A program made the position numbers and the translations under genes. 64,000 bases of DNA. Origin: Catenuloplanes niger. Lineage in GTDB: Bacteria; Actinomycetota; Actinomycetes; Mycobacteriales; Micromonosporaceae. Under the pieces are notes generated by a model. The model did not search any database and was not told the DNA's origin. It saw only the letters and a program-made list of their open reading frames with translations. The stretch covers positions 4,845,001 to 4,909,000 of the forward strand of contig NZ_JAVDYC010000001.1 of the NCBI RefSeq assembly GCF_031458255.1. Direction: 5' to 3'. Of this stretch, positions 27,017-35,571 are shown piece after piece (the first letter of the stretch is position 1; each line of letters opens with the position of its first letter).

Positions 27017-27244
27017 ATGGGTTGTGAGCGCATGGCCGGAGCATCACACGCCGAGGGCCGGCTGCCGGAGGTCCGTTTCCTCACCGTTGCCGAGGTCGCC
27101 ACGCTGATGCGGGTGTCCAAGATGACCGTCTACCGGCTCGTGCACAGCAACGAGCTGACCGCCGTTCGGGTGGGCCGATCGTTCCGGGTGCCGGAGCACG
27201 CGGTCCACGAATATCTGCGCGGCGCGTTCTCCGAGTCGGCCTGA
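27017..27244 (+). CDS. Excisionase-family (MerR-like) helix-turn-helix protein
   Basis: The product is about 75 residues. FLTVAEVATLMRVSKMTVYRLVHSNELTAVRVGRSFRV is a complete winged HTH of the excisionase/BldC-like type, and it is the whole protein. Such proteins in this position (the equivalent of Rv0500A) are conserved across actinobacteria and bind DNA, often co-operatively. The start could be ATG 27017 or ATG 27032. The AT-richer upstream region 26880-26990 probably holds the promoter. Confidence 0.88.
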   Translation: MGCERMAGASHAEGRLPEVRFLTVAEVATLMRVSKMTVYRLVHSNELTAVRVGRSFRVPEHAVHEYLRGAFSESA

Positions 27245-27462
27245 CCGGCAGGGTCGTGTTTGTCGCCGCGTCGCACACGGGTACCCTGGAGCGGACTCGG
27301 ACCCGAACCCAGCTGGCTCGCGCCGGTGCCCGGCCGCTGAAGCCCGGCGCATGACGCGCTCGCTGAGGTTCCCGGTCCACCGTCTCGTCGGTGCCCGGCG
27401 TCACGCCCCGTGACCTGCCGAGCCCGGAGGATCGCATCAACAACGATTGAAGGGGCTGTCGT

Positions 27463-27564
27463 ATGGGCTCGGTGGTCAAGAAGCGCCGCAAGCGTATGGC
27501 CAAGAAGAAGCACCGCAAGCTGCTGCGCAAGACCCGCGTCCAGCGTCGCCGTCTCGGCAAGTAA
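27463..27564 (+). CDS. 33-residue ribosomal protein bS22 (AURKAIP1/COX24 family)
   Basis: This is a 33-codon gene with ATG at 27463. The product begins [19 protein letters not shown] and ends RRRLGK; half of its residues are Lys or Arg. It matches the tiny actinobacterial 30S protein bS22, which sits near the decoding centre in mycobacterial ribosomes. AAGGGG lies about 7 nt upstream. The order HTH - bS22 - epimerase - acyltransferase is the same as Rv0500A-Rv0500B-Rv0501-Rv0502. Confidence 0.95.
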   Translation: MGSVVKKRRKRMAKKKHRKLLRKTRVQRRRLGK

Positions 27565-27666
27565 TTCCCGTCGCGCCGGGCCGCTTCGGAAAGGCCCGGC
27601 GCGCGGTGTTGCTTGCCTGAGGTTCACTAGCTGGTCGCAGGTGTCGAGAAGGCCACGGAGGCGCGA

Positions 27667-28725
27667 GTGACCGAATCGCCGGGGACCGTCGTGGTCACCG
27701 GGGTCAGCCGGTTCCTGGGCGCGCACGTGGCCGCGCGCCTCGCCGCCGACCCGCGCATCGGGCAGGTCATCGGGCTCGACCCGGCCGATCCGCCCGCCGC
27801 GCTGGCCGACACGCTGCGCGGCGTCGAGCTGGTCCGTGTCGACCTCCGGTCCGCCGGCTCGGTCCTCGCCGACCTCGGCGCCGAAGCGGTCGTCCACCTC
27901 GCGATCACCAGCTCGCCGGACGCCATCCAGGGCGGCCGGGGCGCGATGAAGGAACACAACGTCATCGGCGCCATGCAGCTGCTCGCGGCCGCCCAGCAGG
28001 CACCGCGGCTGCGCAAGCTGGTCATGCGGTCGTCGACCGCCGCCTACGGTGCCTCGTTCCGCGACCCGGGTGTCTTCACCGAGGACACCGAGCCGCGGGA
28101 GGTCCCGCGCGGCGGCTTCGCCCGCGACATCCTGGACATCGAGGGCTACGTCCGCGGTTTCCGCCGCCGGCGCCCGGACGTGGTCGCCACCGTCCTGCGC
28201 TTCGCGCCGTTCATCGGCTCCCGCGCGGAGACGTCGCTCACCCGCTACTTCTCCCAGCCGTTCGTCCCGACCGTTTTCGGCCGCGACGCCCGGCTGCAGT
28301 TCGTGCACGTCGACGACGCGCTCGAGGTGATGCACCGCGCGGTCGCCGAGGACCACCCCGGCACGTTCAACGTGGCCGGCGAGGGTGTCCTCGCACTGTC
28401 CCAGGCGATCCGCCGGGCCGGCCGCGTCCCGGTGCCGGTCCCCGAGCCCGGCCTGGCCGGCGCCATGTCGATCGCGCGGGCCATGGGCCTCGGCCAGAAC
28501 GGCCTCGACCAGGTCGACCTGTTCGTGCACGGCCGGGTCGTCGACACCACCCGCCTGATCCGCGAGTTCGGTTTCACGCCCCGGTCCACCGCGGCCGCGT
28601 TCGACGACTTCATCCAGGCCCACCTCGGCGGCGCACTGGTCTCGCCGGAGCGCCTCGCCACGACCGAGCAGTCGATCCTGGACACCATCCGTCGGGTGCG
28701 CGCGGCCCGTCAGGGAGCGGCGTGA
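27667..28725 (+). CDS. NAD-dependent epimerase/dehydratase-like protein (GalE2-type)
   Basis: The product is 352 residues, with an extended-SDR Rossmann fold. The N-terminal nucleotide loop is VVVTGVSRFLGAHVAARL, with VIGLDPADPP as the second strand. It has MRSSTAAYGAS where the catalytic Ser and Tyr normally lie, but no YxxxK is visible: the region expected to hold it reads ARDILDIEGYVRGF. The family acts on nucleotide sugars, but this member may lack classic catalysis. The start is a GTG. It overlaps the acyltransferase start, so the two are translationally coupled, as in mycobacteria. Confidence 0.85.
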   Translation: MTESPGTVVVTGVSRFLGAHVAARLAADPRIGQVIGLDPADPPAALADTLRGVELVRVDLRSAGSVLADLGAEAVVHLAITSSPDAIQGGRGAMKEHNVIGAMQLLAAAQQAPRLRKLVMRSSTAAYGASFRDPGVFTEDTEPREVPRGGFARDILDIEGYVRGFRRRRPDVVATVLRFAPFIGSRAETSLTRYFSQPFVPTVFGRDARLQFVHVDDALEVMHRAVAEDHPGTFNVAGEGVLALSQAIRRAGRVPVPVPEPGLAGAMSIARAMGLGQNGLDQVDLFVHGRVVDTTRLIREFGFTPRSTAAAFDDFIQAHLGGALVSPERLATTEQSILDTIRRVRAARQGAA

Positions 28726-29747
28726 TGAGCGATTTCCTGCCCGGCGCGGAGTTCCGCCCGGCCGACCCGGCGCCGATGCCGCGCCGCAGCAACGGCCACC
28801 ACCCGTCCGTACCGGCGCAGAACGGTTTTCCGCCCGGCGACCGCCCGACCGCGGGGACGACACCGGAGAAGGCTCCCGCCGAGGACGCCCCGGATGGCAT
28901 CGTCGAGGACGTGTGGGATCAGCGGGTCGCCGGTGCGCTGTCGTTCCTGCGCCGCCGGCTCTCCGGCCAGTACGACGTCGACGAGTTCGGTTTCGACCCC
29001 GAGCTCACCGACCAGGTCTTCCACCCGCTGCTCAAGCCGCTCTACCGCGAGTGGTTCCGCACCGAGGTGCTCGACGTCGGCAACGTCCCCGCGTCCGGCG
29101 GCGCGCTGGTCGTCGGCAACCACTCCGGCACGATCGCGCTGGACGCGCTGATGCTCTCCGTCGCGCTGCGCGACACCCACCCGCAGGAGCGCCACCTGCG
29201 CCTGCTCGGCGCCGACCTGATCTTCCGCATGCCGGTCGTCTCCGAACTGGCCCGCAAGTCCGGCGTCACCGTCGCCTGCAATCCCGACGCCGAGCGCCTG
29301 CTGCGCACCGGCGAGGTCGTCGGCGTCTTCCCCGAGGGCTTCAAGGGCATCGGCAAGCACTACTCCCAGCGCTACAAGCTGCAGCGTTTCGGCCGCGGCG
29401 GTTTCGTCGCCGCCGCGCTGCGCACCGGCGCCCCGATCGTCCCGGCCGCCATCGTCGGCGCCGAGGAGTCCTACCCGATGCTCGCCGACGTGAAGCCGCT
29501 CGCCCGCCTCCTCGGCCTGCCGTACTTTCCGGTCACCCCGACCTTCCCGCTGCTCGGCCCGCTCGGCCTGGTGCCACTGCCCAGCAAGTGGCTCATCCAG
29601 TTCTGCCCGCCGATCCCCACCGCCCACCTGATGGACCAGGCCGACGACCCGCTGGTCGTCTACAACCTCGCCGACCAGGTCCGCGAGACCATCCAGCAGG
29701 CGCTGCACACGCTCCTCAAGTCCCGCCCCGACCCCTTCGGCCTCTGA
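28725..29747 (+). CDS. Lysophospholipid/glycerol-3-phosphate acyltransferase family protein
   Basis: The product is about 340 residues. The first 65 are disordered and Pro-rich. The PlsC-type core shows GNHSGTIALDALML, with His and Asp in an HX6D spacing instead of the usual HX4D. It also has VFPEGFKGIGKHYSQRYKLQRFGRGG and PAAIVGAEESYPML. It would esterify a lysophospholipid or related lipid at the membrane. The first codon may be GTG 28722 or ATG 28725; GGGAG upstream suits the latter. Both overlap the epimerase stop. Confidence 0.87.
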   Translation: MSDFLPGAEFRPADPAPMPRRSNGHHPSVPAQNGFPPGDRPTAGTTPEKAPAEDAPDGIVEDVWDQRVAGALSFLRRRLSGQYDVDEFGFDPELTDQVFHPLLKPLYREWFRTEVLDVGNVPASGGALVVGNHSGTIALDALMLSVALRDTHPQERHLRLLGADLIFRMPVVSELARKSGVTVACNPDAERLLRTGEVVGVFPEGFKGIGKHYSQRYKLQRFGRGGFVAAALRTGAPIVPAAIVGAEESYPMLADVKPLARLLGLPYFPVTPTFPLLGPLGLVPLPSKWLIQFCPPIPTAHLMDQADDPLVVYNLADQVRETIQQALHTLLKSRPDPFGL

Positions 29748-30317
29748 CCCGGAACCCCGAAGCGCATCTTCCCGCTCCCGGCGTCCCCGGTCCCGCGTGC
29801 TCCCGCGGGCACCGGTCGGCCGTGGCCGGCCTCCCTGCCGGTCCCGCACACACTGAAACCCCCACCCGCGCACCCCGTGCTCGTAACGGCGCGTAATCCC
29901 GCACGCCTCGAGCCCGGCCCCACCCCCACCCAAACGATCTCCCCACCCCCCTTTGCTCTGCTTACCTACGCCACTTTGCTCTGCTTACCTACCCGGCGTC
30001 GTAGTGATATGGGCGTCGATACCGAAACAAGCAGAAGGCCGGATTTGCGGCCTAAAGTGCGCGTTGCCCTGAAACCAGGCAACAGATTCAGGCGCTTTGT
30101 CCATGTAAGCAGAGCAAATATGGGTGGGAAGCGGGCCCGGGCGGCGGGGGCGTTACGAGGCGTGACGGGTGCCGTGGGAAGTGGCGCGGGTGGGAATCGC
30201 GGAGTTGTGGTGAGTCGGTGCGCGACGGGACGGGCGGCGCGCGGAGTTCTGGATCCTCCGGAGGTGGGGTTGATCGGGATCTTTGGATTGTCGATCGGGG
30301 GTGGGGAGGATGGGGGC
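29748..30317. other. 570-bp intergenic region containing element B
   Basis: No convincing gene is present. The first 200 bp are C-rich on the plus strand. Element B occupies 29952-30118. From 30119 to the next start the plus strand is strongly G-rich (runs such as GGGTGGG and GGCGGGGG), a skew that continues into the next gene. Confidence 0.7.
29952..30118. repeat. Dispersed inverted-repeat element, copy B (doubled left arm)
   Basis: Two tandem left arms TTTGCTCTGCTTACCT are at 29952-29967 and 29975-29990, 23 bp apart. One right arm TGTAAGCAGAGCAAA is at 30104-30118. The insert can fold further: AAAGTGCGC/GGCGCTTT encloses a GTTGCC...GGCAAC hairpin, and GGCC...GGCC lies beside it. The right flank reads GGGAAGCGGG. 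It lies 205 nt downstream of the acyltransferase stop. Confidence 0.9.
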
Positions 30318-31193
30318 ATGACGAAGCTTGGGGCGGTGTTCGTGCCGCAGTGGGAGCCGGAACGGCTGCGGGGCGTGGCGCGGGCGGCGGACGAGGCGGG
30401 CCTGGAGGAGCTGTGGCTCTGGGAGGACTGCTTCTTCGAGAGCGGGGTGGCGAGCGCGGCGGCGGCGCTGGCGTGGACGGAGCGGTTGCGGGTGGTGGTG
30501 GGACTGCTGCCGGTGCCGTTGCGGAACGTGGCGCTGACCGCGATGGAGGCGGCGAACCTGGAGCGGATGTTCCCGGGCCGGTCGATGCTCGGGCTCGGGC
30601 ACGGGGTGCAGGACTGGATGGGGCAGGCGGGGGCGCGGGCCGGGTCGCCGGTGACGCTGATGCGGGAGTACGCGACGGCGCTGCGGGCGCTGCTCGCCGG
30701 CGAGCAGGTCACCGTGTCCGGGCGGTACGTGAACCTGGACGGCGTCGAGCTGGTCTGGAAGCCGGCGAGCCCGCCGCCGCTGCTGGTGGGCGCGTCGGGG
30801 CCGCGGTCGCTGCGGTTGTGCGGCGAGGTCGGCGACGTGGTGATCCTGTCCGGCGGGACGACACCGGCGGAGACGGCCCGGGCCCGGGCGCTGATCGAGG
30901 AGGGGCGGGCGGCGGCGGGCCGGACCGACCCGGTCACGCTGGCGGTGTACCTGATCGCGGCGACCGGTGACGATCACCGGGAGCGGCTCCGGCGGGCGCA
31001 CGCGACGTGGGGGATGACGGCACCGGTCGAGGACGTGACGGTCGGCGGCGACGCGGCGGCGATCGCGGCCGGCGTGCGGCGCTGGACCGACGCGGGCGCG
31101 GACACGATCGTGCTGCAGCCGACCGAGGACGAGCCGTCGCCGGAGGATTTCGTCCGGTTCGTCGCGACCGAGCTGCGGCCGCTCGTCGGCTGA
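30318..31193 (+). CDS. LLM-class (luciferase-like) flavin-dependent oxidoreductase
   Basis: The product is 291 residues from the ATG at 30318. It is a TIM-barrel luciferase-like protein. GLEELWLWEDCFFESG, VVVGLLPVPLRNVALTAMEAANLERMFPGR, LGLGHGVQDWMGQAG and PPLLVGASGPRSLRLCGEVGD are typical of F420- or FMN-dependent members. The substrate is unknown. The coding strand is richer in G than in the neighbouring genes, continuing the skew seen after element B. It is convergent with the propeller-protein gene, with 11 nt between stops. Confidence 0.88.
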   Translation: MTKLGAVFVPQWEPERLRGVARAADEAGLEELWLWEDCFFESGVASAAAALAWTERLRVVVGLLPVPLRNVALTAMEAANLERMFPGRSMLGLGHGVQDWMGQAGARAGSPVTLMREYATALRALLAGEQVTVSGRYVNLDGVELVWKPASPPPLLVGASGPRSLRLCGEVGDVVILSGGTTPAETARARALIEEGRAAAGRTDPVTLAVYLIAATGDDHRERLRRAHATWGMTAPVEDVTVGGDAAAIAAGVRRWTDAGADTIVLQPTEDEPSPEDFVRFVATELRPLVG

Positions 31194-31204
31194 CCGCGGC
31201 CGGG

Positions 31205-32329
31205 TCAGCCGATCGCGGTCAGCGGCAGCGTGTGCCAGACGATGTCGGTGTCGGCGCCGGTCGACCACCAGAGCACGCCGTTGCGGGACTGGATCATGCC
31301 GACCGCGTCGGCGACCCGTACCGTCTGCTGCTTCTCGATGTCGTAGACGTAGAGGATCTGGCTGCTGGTCGGGATGGTGTCCGGTCCCGCCTCGGTGAGC
31401 ACCTCGAACCGGTCGAGCAGCGCCACGTCGGTGACGGCGGACATCGCGGCACCGCCGGCCATCCGCCGGCGGTCGGAGCCGTCCGGGCGCATCAGGTCGG
31501 TGCGGGCCGGCCCGTCCGCGGAGATGACCAGCACCCGGCACCAGACGCTGCCGCAGGTGACCAGCTCGGTGCCGCCGGCGGCGACGGTCAGTTCCCGGTT
31601 GTTCCGCCAGTCGCGGAGCTTCGGCAGCGACGCCTGGCCGCTCTCCGCACTGACCAGCCACGGGAACTTCGTCATCGCCCAGGCGCCGTCCTCGGTGCCG
31701 GTGGTGACGTCGCCGCCGGCCAGCGGCACGGACCGGATCAGCGTGGCGGGCTCGTCGCCGGGCGCGACCTCGGCCCAGTAGAGCGAACGCTCGGCGATCA
31801 GCATGTCGTACTCGGAGTTGAAGAAGACCACGTCGCCGGTGTCGGCGGTGAGCCGGCGCGGCTCGCCGTCCGGCAGCCGCATCGCCCACATCTCGGTGCG
31901 TGTCACGTTGTCGTCCCCGGCCAGCGACTCGGCCCAGGCGAGCTCCGTGCCGTCGGTGGCGAACCCGCCGAACTGCGGCGCGCCGGAGTACGGCAGCCGG
32001 CGCAGCTCGCGCAGCGTGCCGTCACCGGCGCGGCGGACCAGCCGCATGAAGGCACCGTCCGGGCTGGGCGCGGTGCCGATCGCGGTCTGCGCGTCCAGGA
32101 AGTACGACGGGGAGAACGCGGGGCCGTCGGAGACGTTGCCCGGGAACTGGCCGATCGTCACGCCCGGCCAGGCCTCGGCGGGACCGAGCGGGCCGGTCTG
32201 TGCCGGGCTCTTCGCCCGGTCCGCGTTGCCCGGCAGCACGATCAGCGCGACCGCGGCGAGCACCGCGACCAGCAGTCCGATCTGAGCGAGCCCGATCCGG
32301 CGGCGGGGCAGGGCGGCGCTCGCGGTCAT
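31205..32329 (-). CDS. Membrane-anchored TolB-like beta-propeller protein
   Basis: The product is 374 residues from the ATG at 32329. One N-terminal membrane helix (about residues 14-33) leads to an extracytoplasmic domain. Repeated blade motifs such as GTELAWAES, PDGEPRRLTADTGDVV, AERSLYWAEVAPGDEP and NGVLWWSTGADTDIVWHTL recall WD40-like/TolB propellers. No catalytic site is visible; it may be a binding or scaffold protein. The start overlaps the stop of the HAD phosphatase gene (ATGA), so the two are coupled. Confidence 0.75.
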   Translation of the reverse strand: MTASAALPRRRIGLAQIGLLVAVLAAVALIVLPGNADRAKSPAQTGPLGPAEAWPGVTIGQFPGNVSDGPAFSPSYFLDAQTAIGTAPSPDGAFMRLVRRAGDGTLRELRRLPYSGAPQFGGFATDGTELAWAESLAGDDNVTRTEMWAMRLPDGEPRRLTADTGDVVFFNSEYDMLIAERSLYWAEVAPGDEPATLIRSVPLAGGDVTTGTEDGAWAMTKFPWLVSAESGQASLPKLRDWRNNRELTVAAGGTELVTCGSVWCRVLVISADGPARTDLMRPDGSDRRRMAGGAAMSAVTDVALLDRFEVLTEAGPDTIPTSSQILYVYDIEKQQTVRVADAVGMIQSRNGVLWWSTGADTDIVWHTLPLTAIG

Positions 32330-33192
32330 CGGGCCGCCCGGCGGCGCAGCGCGACGGTCAGCGCGGTGCCCGCGACCAGGCCGGTGGCGACCGCGACCGG
32401 CACCGCTATCCTGGCCGCCTTCCGCGCGGTCCGGAAGTCGCGGACCTGCCAGCCCCGCACCCGGGCGATGCGGCGCAGTGCCGCGTCCGGGTTCGTCGCG
32501 ACCGCGTTGCCGACGGAGGTCAGCATCGGCATGTCGTTGGCCGAGTCGCTGTACGCCGTGCACCGCTTCAGGTTCAGGCCCTCGACGACGGCGAGCTGCC
32601 GCACCGCGTCCGCCTTGGCCGCGCCGTGCATCATGTCGCCGACCAGCCGTCCGGTGTAGGCGCCGTCGACGATCTCGGCGACGGTGCCGATCGCACCGGT
32701 CAGCCCCAGCCGTTGCGCGATCACCCGTCCTATCTCGATCGGCGCGGCGGTGACCAGCCAGACCCGCTCGCCGCCGTCCAGGTGGGTCTTGGCGAGCGCG
32801 TGCGTGCCGGGCCAGATGCGGGCCGCCATCGACTCCTCGAAGATCTCCTCGGCCAGGCGCTCGACGTCCTCGACCTTCCAGCCGTGGAAGAACGCCAGCG
32901 CGATGTCCTTGGCGCTGCTGATGTGCCCACGGTGCTCGCTGATCAGCCGGAACCGGGCCTGCTGCCAGGCGAACCGGGCGACGTCGCGGGCGGTGAAGTA
33001 GCGCCGGGAGGCGAGGCCGCGGGCGAACCAGTACAGCGACGCGCCCTGCATCATCGTGTTGTCCAGGTCGAAGAAGGCGGCGGCGCCCGGGTCCGGCCGC
33101 GGTACCAGCGCGGCCTCCAGATCGGTCGAGACCCAGCCCGCGGTGTGACCCCGTGCGTCCGTGCTCACGGTCACCTTGCGAATGCGCGGCAC
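32326..33192 (-). CDS. HAD-IB family phosphatase (SerB-like) with C-terminal membrane helix
   Basis: The product is 288 residues. HAD motif I is AFFDLDNTMMQGAS (DxDxT), motif II is VWLVTAAP, and motifs III-IV lie in KADAVRQL and AYSDSANDMPML. A hydrophobic segment (IAVPVAVATGLVAGTALTVAL) ends the protein and probably tethers it to the membrane. This is the CicA/SerB1-like group; the equivalent Rv0505c was named serB1, although its substrate may be a lipid phosphate. It precedes the propeller gene in a two-gene unit. Confidence 0.88.
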   Translation of the reverse strand: MPRIRKVTVSTDARGHTAGWVSTDLEAALVPRPDPGAAAFFDLDNTMMQGASLYWFARGLASRRYFTARDVARFAWQQARFRLISEHRGHISSAKDIALAFFHGWKVEDVERLAEEIFEESMAARIWPGTHALAKTHLDGGERVWLVTAAPIEIGRVIAQRLGLTGAIGTVAEIVDGAYTGRLVGDMMHGAAKADAVRQLAVVEGLNLKRCTAYSDSANDMPMLTSVGNAVATNPDAALRRIARVRGWQVRDFRTARKAARIAVPVAVATGLVAGTALTVALRRRAAR

Positions 33193-33277
33193 CGGGGCCC
33201 CCTTCTCGTAGCGATCGCTCAGGCGAGCCTAGCCGCCGCCCGAAGCGGACCGTGCGGATCCCGGGGCGGGAACGCGC

Positions 33278-33313
33278 CGAGGGCCGCCCGACCGGGTGGT
33301 CGGACGGCCCTCG
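33278..33313 (-). terminator. Terminator hairpin after rsbN
   Basis: A 16-bp stem with one mismatch (33278-33293 with 33298-33313) and a 4-nt loop lies about 40 nt past the rsbN stop. It marks the end of the bldN-rsbN unit. Confidence 0.75.
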
Positions 33314-33355
33314 TGCGAGTGGCGTTCGGATCGAGCCGCTGCGAGTGGCCTCGGA

Positions 33356-34549
33356 TCAGCCGCCGAGCAGACCGCCGAGCAGGTCCTCCAGCACGTTCTT
33401 GCCGGCCGGCGTGGGGCTCGGCGCCGGGGCGCTCGGCTCCGGCTCCTCGATGACCGGCTCGTCGCCGGTGCCGGTGCCGGTGCCGGCCGCGGGCTCGTCG
33501 ACGGCGGGCGCGGGTGCCGGCGTCGCGGTGGCGGCCGGGGCGGGCGTGCCGGTGGCGGCCGGCGCACCGGTCGCGGGCGTGCCGCCGTCCGTCTCCCGGG
33601 CGGCCGGGACCTGGTCCTGCGACCGCTGTCCGCCGCCGTGCACCGGCGAGCCGACCGGGTCGTCCTCGTCGCCGCACACGTTCGGCAGCGGGCCGAGCGC
33701 GTCGGTCTGCGGCAGCGTCTCCGCGGCCGGGCAGGCGAACCCGTCGGTCAGCGCGCGGGACCGCTTGTCGACGGAGTCGAGCAGGATCAGTGAGCCGAGC
33801 GCGCGGTCCCGGTTCGCGCCGGACAGCGTGTCCAGGAAGCCGCCGATCTGGCGGCGCTGCGCGGTGACGAACGGGTCCACCGGTTCCAGCGGTGTGCCGC
33901 TGTGCTCCCGGGTCGCGGCCCCGGCGAGCAGCTTCACGCCTTCGCGGGTGTCGGCGTCCATGTCGTTGAGGACGGTTTCGAAGCCGGCGGTGTCGTCCGT
34001 GACGGCCCGGGCCTCGCGCAGCCGGGTGGCCGCGAACTCCAGGTACAGCCGGCCCTTGTCCTCGTCGGACCCGGCGAGCGCCAGCTGCGCCTGCTCCGAG
34101 TGCCGTTTGACGCTGTAGAGCGCGTCGCCCGGGTTCGCGTCGGAGCTGGCCGCGGACATGCCGGAGACCACGACCGCGCCGGCGAGCACGCCGACCACGA
34201 TCGCACCACGGGCACGCAGCCGGCGTCCGGCCGCGTCCGCGGCGGTACCGGCCTTGAGCAGGCGGGCCACCGGGCCGCCGGCGTCCTCCGGGTCGGTGGC
34301 GGTGACGCCGATGCCCTCGCGTTCCGCGGTCGCCATCAGCATGGCGCGCAGCCCGGTCCGGAAGTCCGAGTCGATCTCGGGGCCCGGCGATGCGCCGTTG
34401 AGCTCGTGTCCGAGCGCCACCAGCTCGGCCACCTGGTCATCCGCTCGGGACCGGCCGTGGTGGCGCGGTCCGCCGTCGGCCTCGTCCAGCAGCTGGGCGA
34501 AGCGTTCGGCACGACGACGGTCGAAGATGACGTTTCTCACCGAAGGCAC
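33356..34549 (-). CDS. rsbN: RsbN-like anti-sigma factor (DUF5667, single membrane helix)
   Basis: The product is 397 residues. The cytoplasmic N terminus of about 110 residues (VIFDRRRAERFAQLLDEADG and ELVALGHELNG) is the presumed sigma-binding part. One membrane helix follows (about residues 113-133). The extracellular DUF5667 region (NPGDALYSVKRHSEQAQLAL) leads to a long Pro/Ala/Thr-rich tail ending in VLEDLLGGLLGG. In Streptomyces RsbN binds and inhibits the sigma factor BldN. Gene order and layout match, so the same role is inferred here. Confidence 0.85.
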   Translation of the reverse strand: MPSVRNVIFDRRRAERFAQLLDEADGGPRHHGRSRADDQVAELVALGHELNGASPGPEIDSDFRTGLRAMLMATAEREGIGVTATDPEDAGGPVARLLKAGTAADAAGRRLRARGAIVVGVLAGAVVVSGMSAASSDANPGDALYSVKRHSEQAQLALAGSDEDKGRLYLEFAATRLREARAVTDDTAGFETVLNDMDADTREGVKLLAGAATREHSGTPLEPVDPFVTAQRRQIGGFLDTLSGANRDRALGSLILLDSVDKRSRALTDGFACPAAETLPQTDALGPLPNVCGDEDDPVGSPVHGGGQRSQDQVPAARETDGGTPATGAPAATGTPAPAATATPAPAPAVDEPAAGTGTGTGDEPVIEEPEPSAPAPSPTPAGKNVLEDLLGGLLGG

Positions 34550-34695
34550 CTCCCTTCAGTCGTCGCGGTTACCCGGACGGCGTCTGCACCGGCCAGGGCG
34601 ACCGCGATGCGGGGAAATGCCGGAACCACCATGGGTCGCACCGGGACAAACGGGGGACGGGCACGCGTGGTTACGGGACGATCCGGGGGAACGGG

Positions 34696-35571
34696 TCACG
34701 GTTGGAAGCCGTCCGGGAGGAGCCGGGCGAGCGTACGGACCGCGCGGTACTGCAGTGCCTTGATCGCGCCCTCGTTCTTGCCCATCGCCTGTGCCGTCTC
34801 CGCGACCGAGAAGCCCTGGAGGAAGCGGAGCACGATGCACTCCTGCTGTTCCGGGTTGAGCTGCTTGACGGCGGTGAGCAGGGCGACGTTGGTGATGTGG
34901 TCGACGACCGCGGCTTCCGGGCTGCCCTCCGGCCCGCGGTCCTCGCGGTCGGCGTCGAGCACGTCGCCGGTGGTCACCTCGAGCCGGTAGCGGCCGGACT
35001 TGAAGTGGTCGGCGACCAGGTTCCGGGCGATCGTGACGAGCCAGGCGCCGAGGTCGCGGCCCTGCCAGGTGAAGCTGCCGATCCGCTTGAGCGCGCGCAG
35101 GAACGTGTCCGACGTCAGGTCCTCGGCGAGTTGCCGGTTGCCGACCCGGAAGTAGATGAAGCGGAAGACGGTGTCCACGTACCGGTCGTAGATCAGCCCG
35201 AACGCGGCGGACTCACCGGCCTGGGCGCGCTCGACGAGCGCCCACACCTCGGCGGCCGCGTCGGACGGGTCCGGACGGCTGGGGCGCTGCGGCGCGTCCG
35301 GCCCGGTGGCCGGCAGCGGCGCGGTGTCCGTGGTGCGCTGTCCGGGCGGCGCCGGTTTGGGTGGCGCACCGACCCGCCCGCCGTTGGTGGGCGTGCCGGT
35401 CCGGGGTGGTGCCTGGTTCGGTGGTGCGTTGGGTGGGCGGTTCCGGGTGCGTTCGCTGCCGCTGCTCTCCGCGCGCGCCATCCCGATGGTCACGCCCAGG
35501 TGGTGAAGGCCGTCGTTGAGCGCGAGCCGGGCCGAAAAGACGATCCCGTCCGCGGCGTATCGGTACGTCAC
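34696..35571 (-). CDS. bldN: ECF sigma factor of the BldN family
   Basis: The product is 291 residues from the GTG at 35571, chosen because GGAGGAGG lies just upstream. The frame remains open to a GTG at 35655, but that start has no ribosome binding site. The first 110 residues are a Pro/Thr-rich extension, recalling the pro-sequence of Streptomyces BldN. Region 2 reads IYDRYVDTVFRFIYFRV and LAEDLTSDTFLRAL. Region 4 reads LNPEQQECIVLRFLQGFSVAETAQAMGKNEGAIKALQYRAVRTLARLL. In Streptomyces BldN drives aerial development genes such as chaplins. Confidence 0.9.
   Translation of the reverse strand: MTYRYAADGIVFSARLALNDGLHHLGVTIGMARAESSGSERTRNRPPNAPPNQAPPRTGTPTNGGRVGAPPKPAPPGQRTTDTAPLPATGPDAPQRPSRPDPSDAAAEVWALVERAQAGESAAFGLIYDRYVDTVFRFIYFRVGNRQLAEDLTSDTFLRALKRIGSFTWQGRDLGAWLVTIARNLVADHFKSGRYRLEVTTGDVLDADREDRGPEGSPEAAVVDHITNVALLTAVKQLNPEQQECIVLRFLQGFSVAETAQAMGKNEGAIKALQYRAVRTLARLLPDGFQP

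Noticed and set aside
29952-30118. Element copies as integron attC sites
   Set aside because: The arms lack the RYYYAAC/GTTRRRY core, there is no integrase, and no cassette array.
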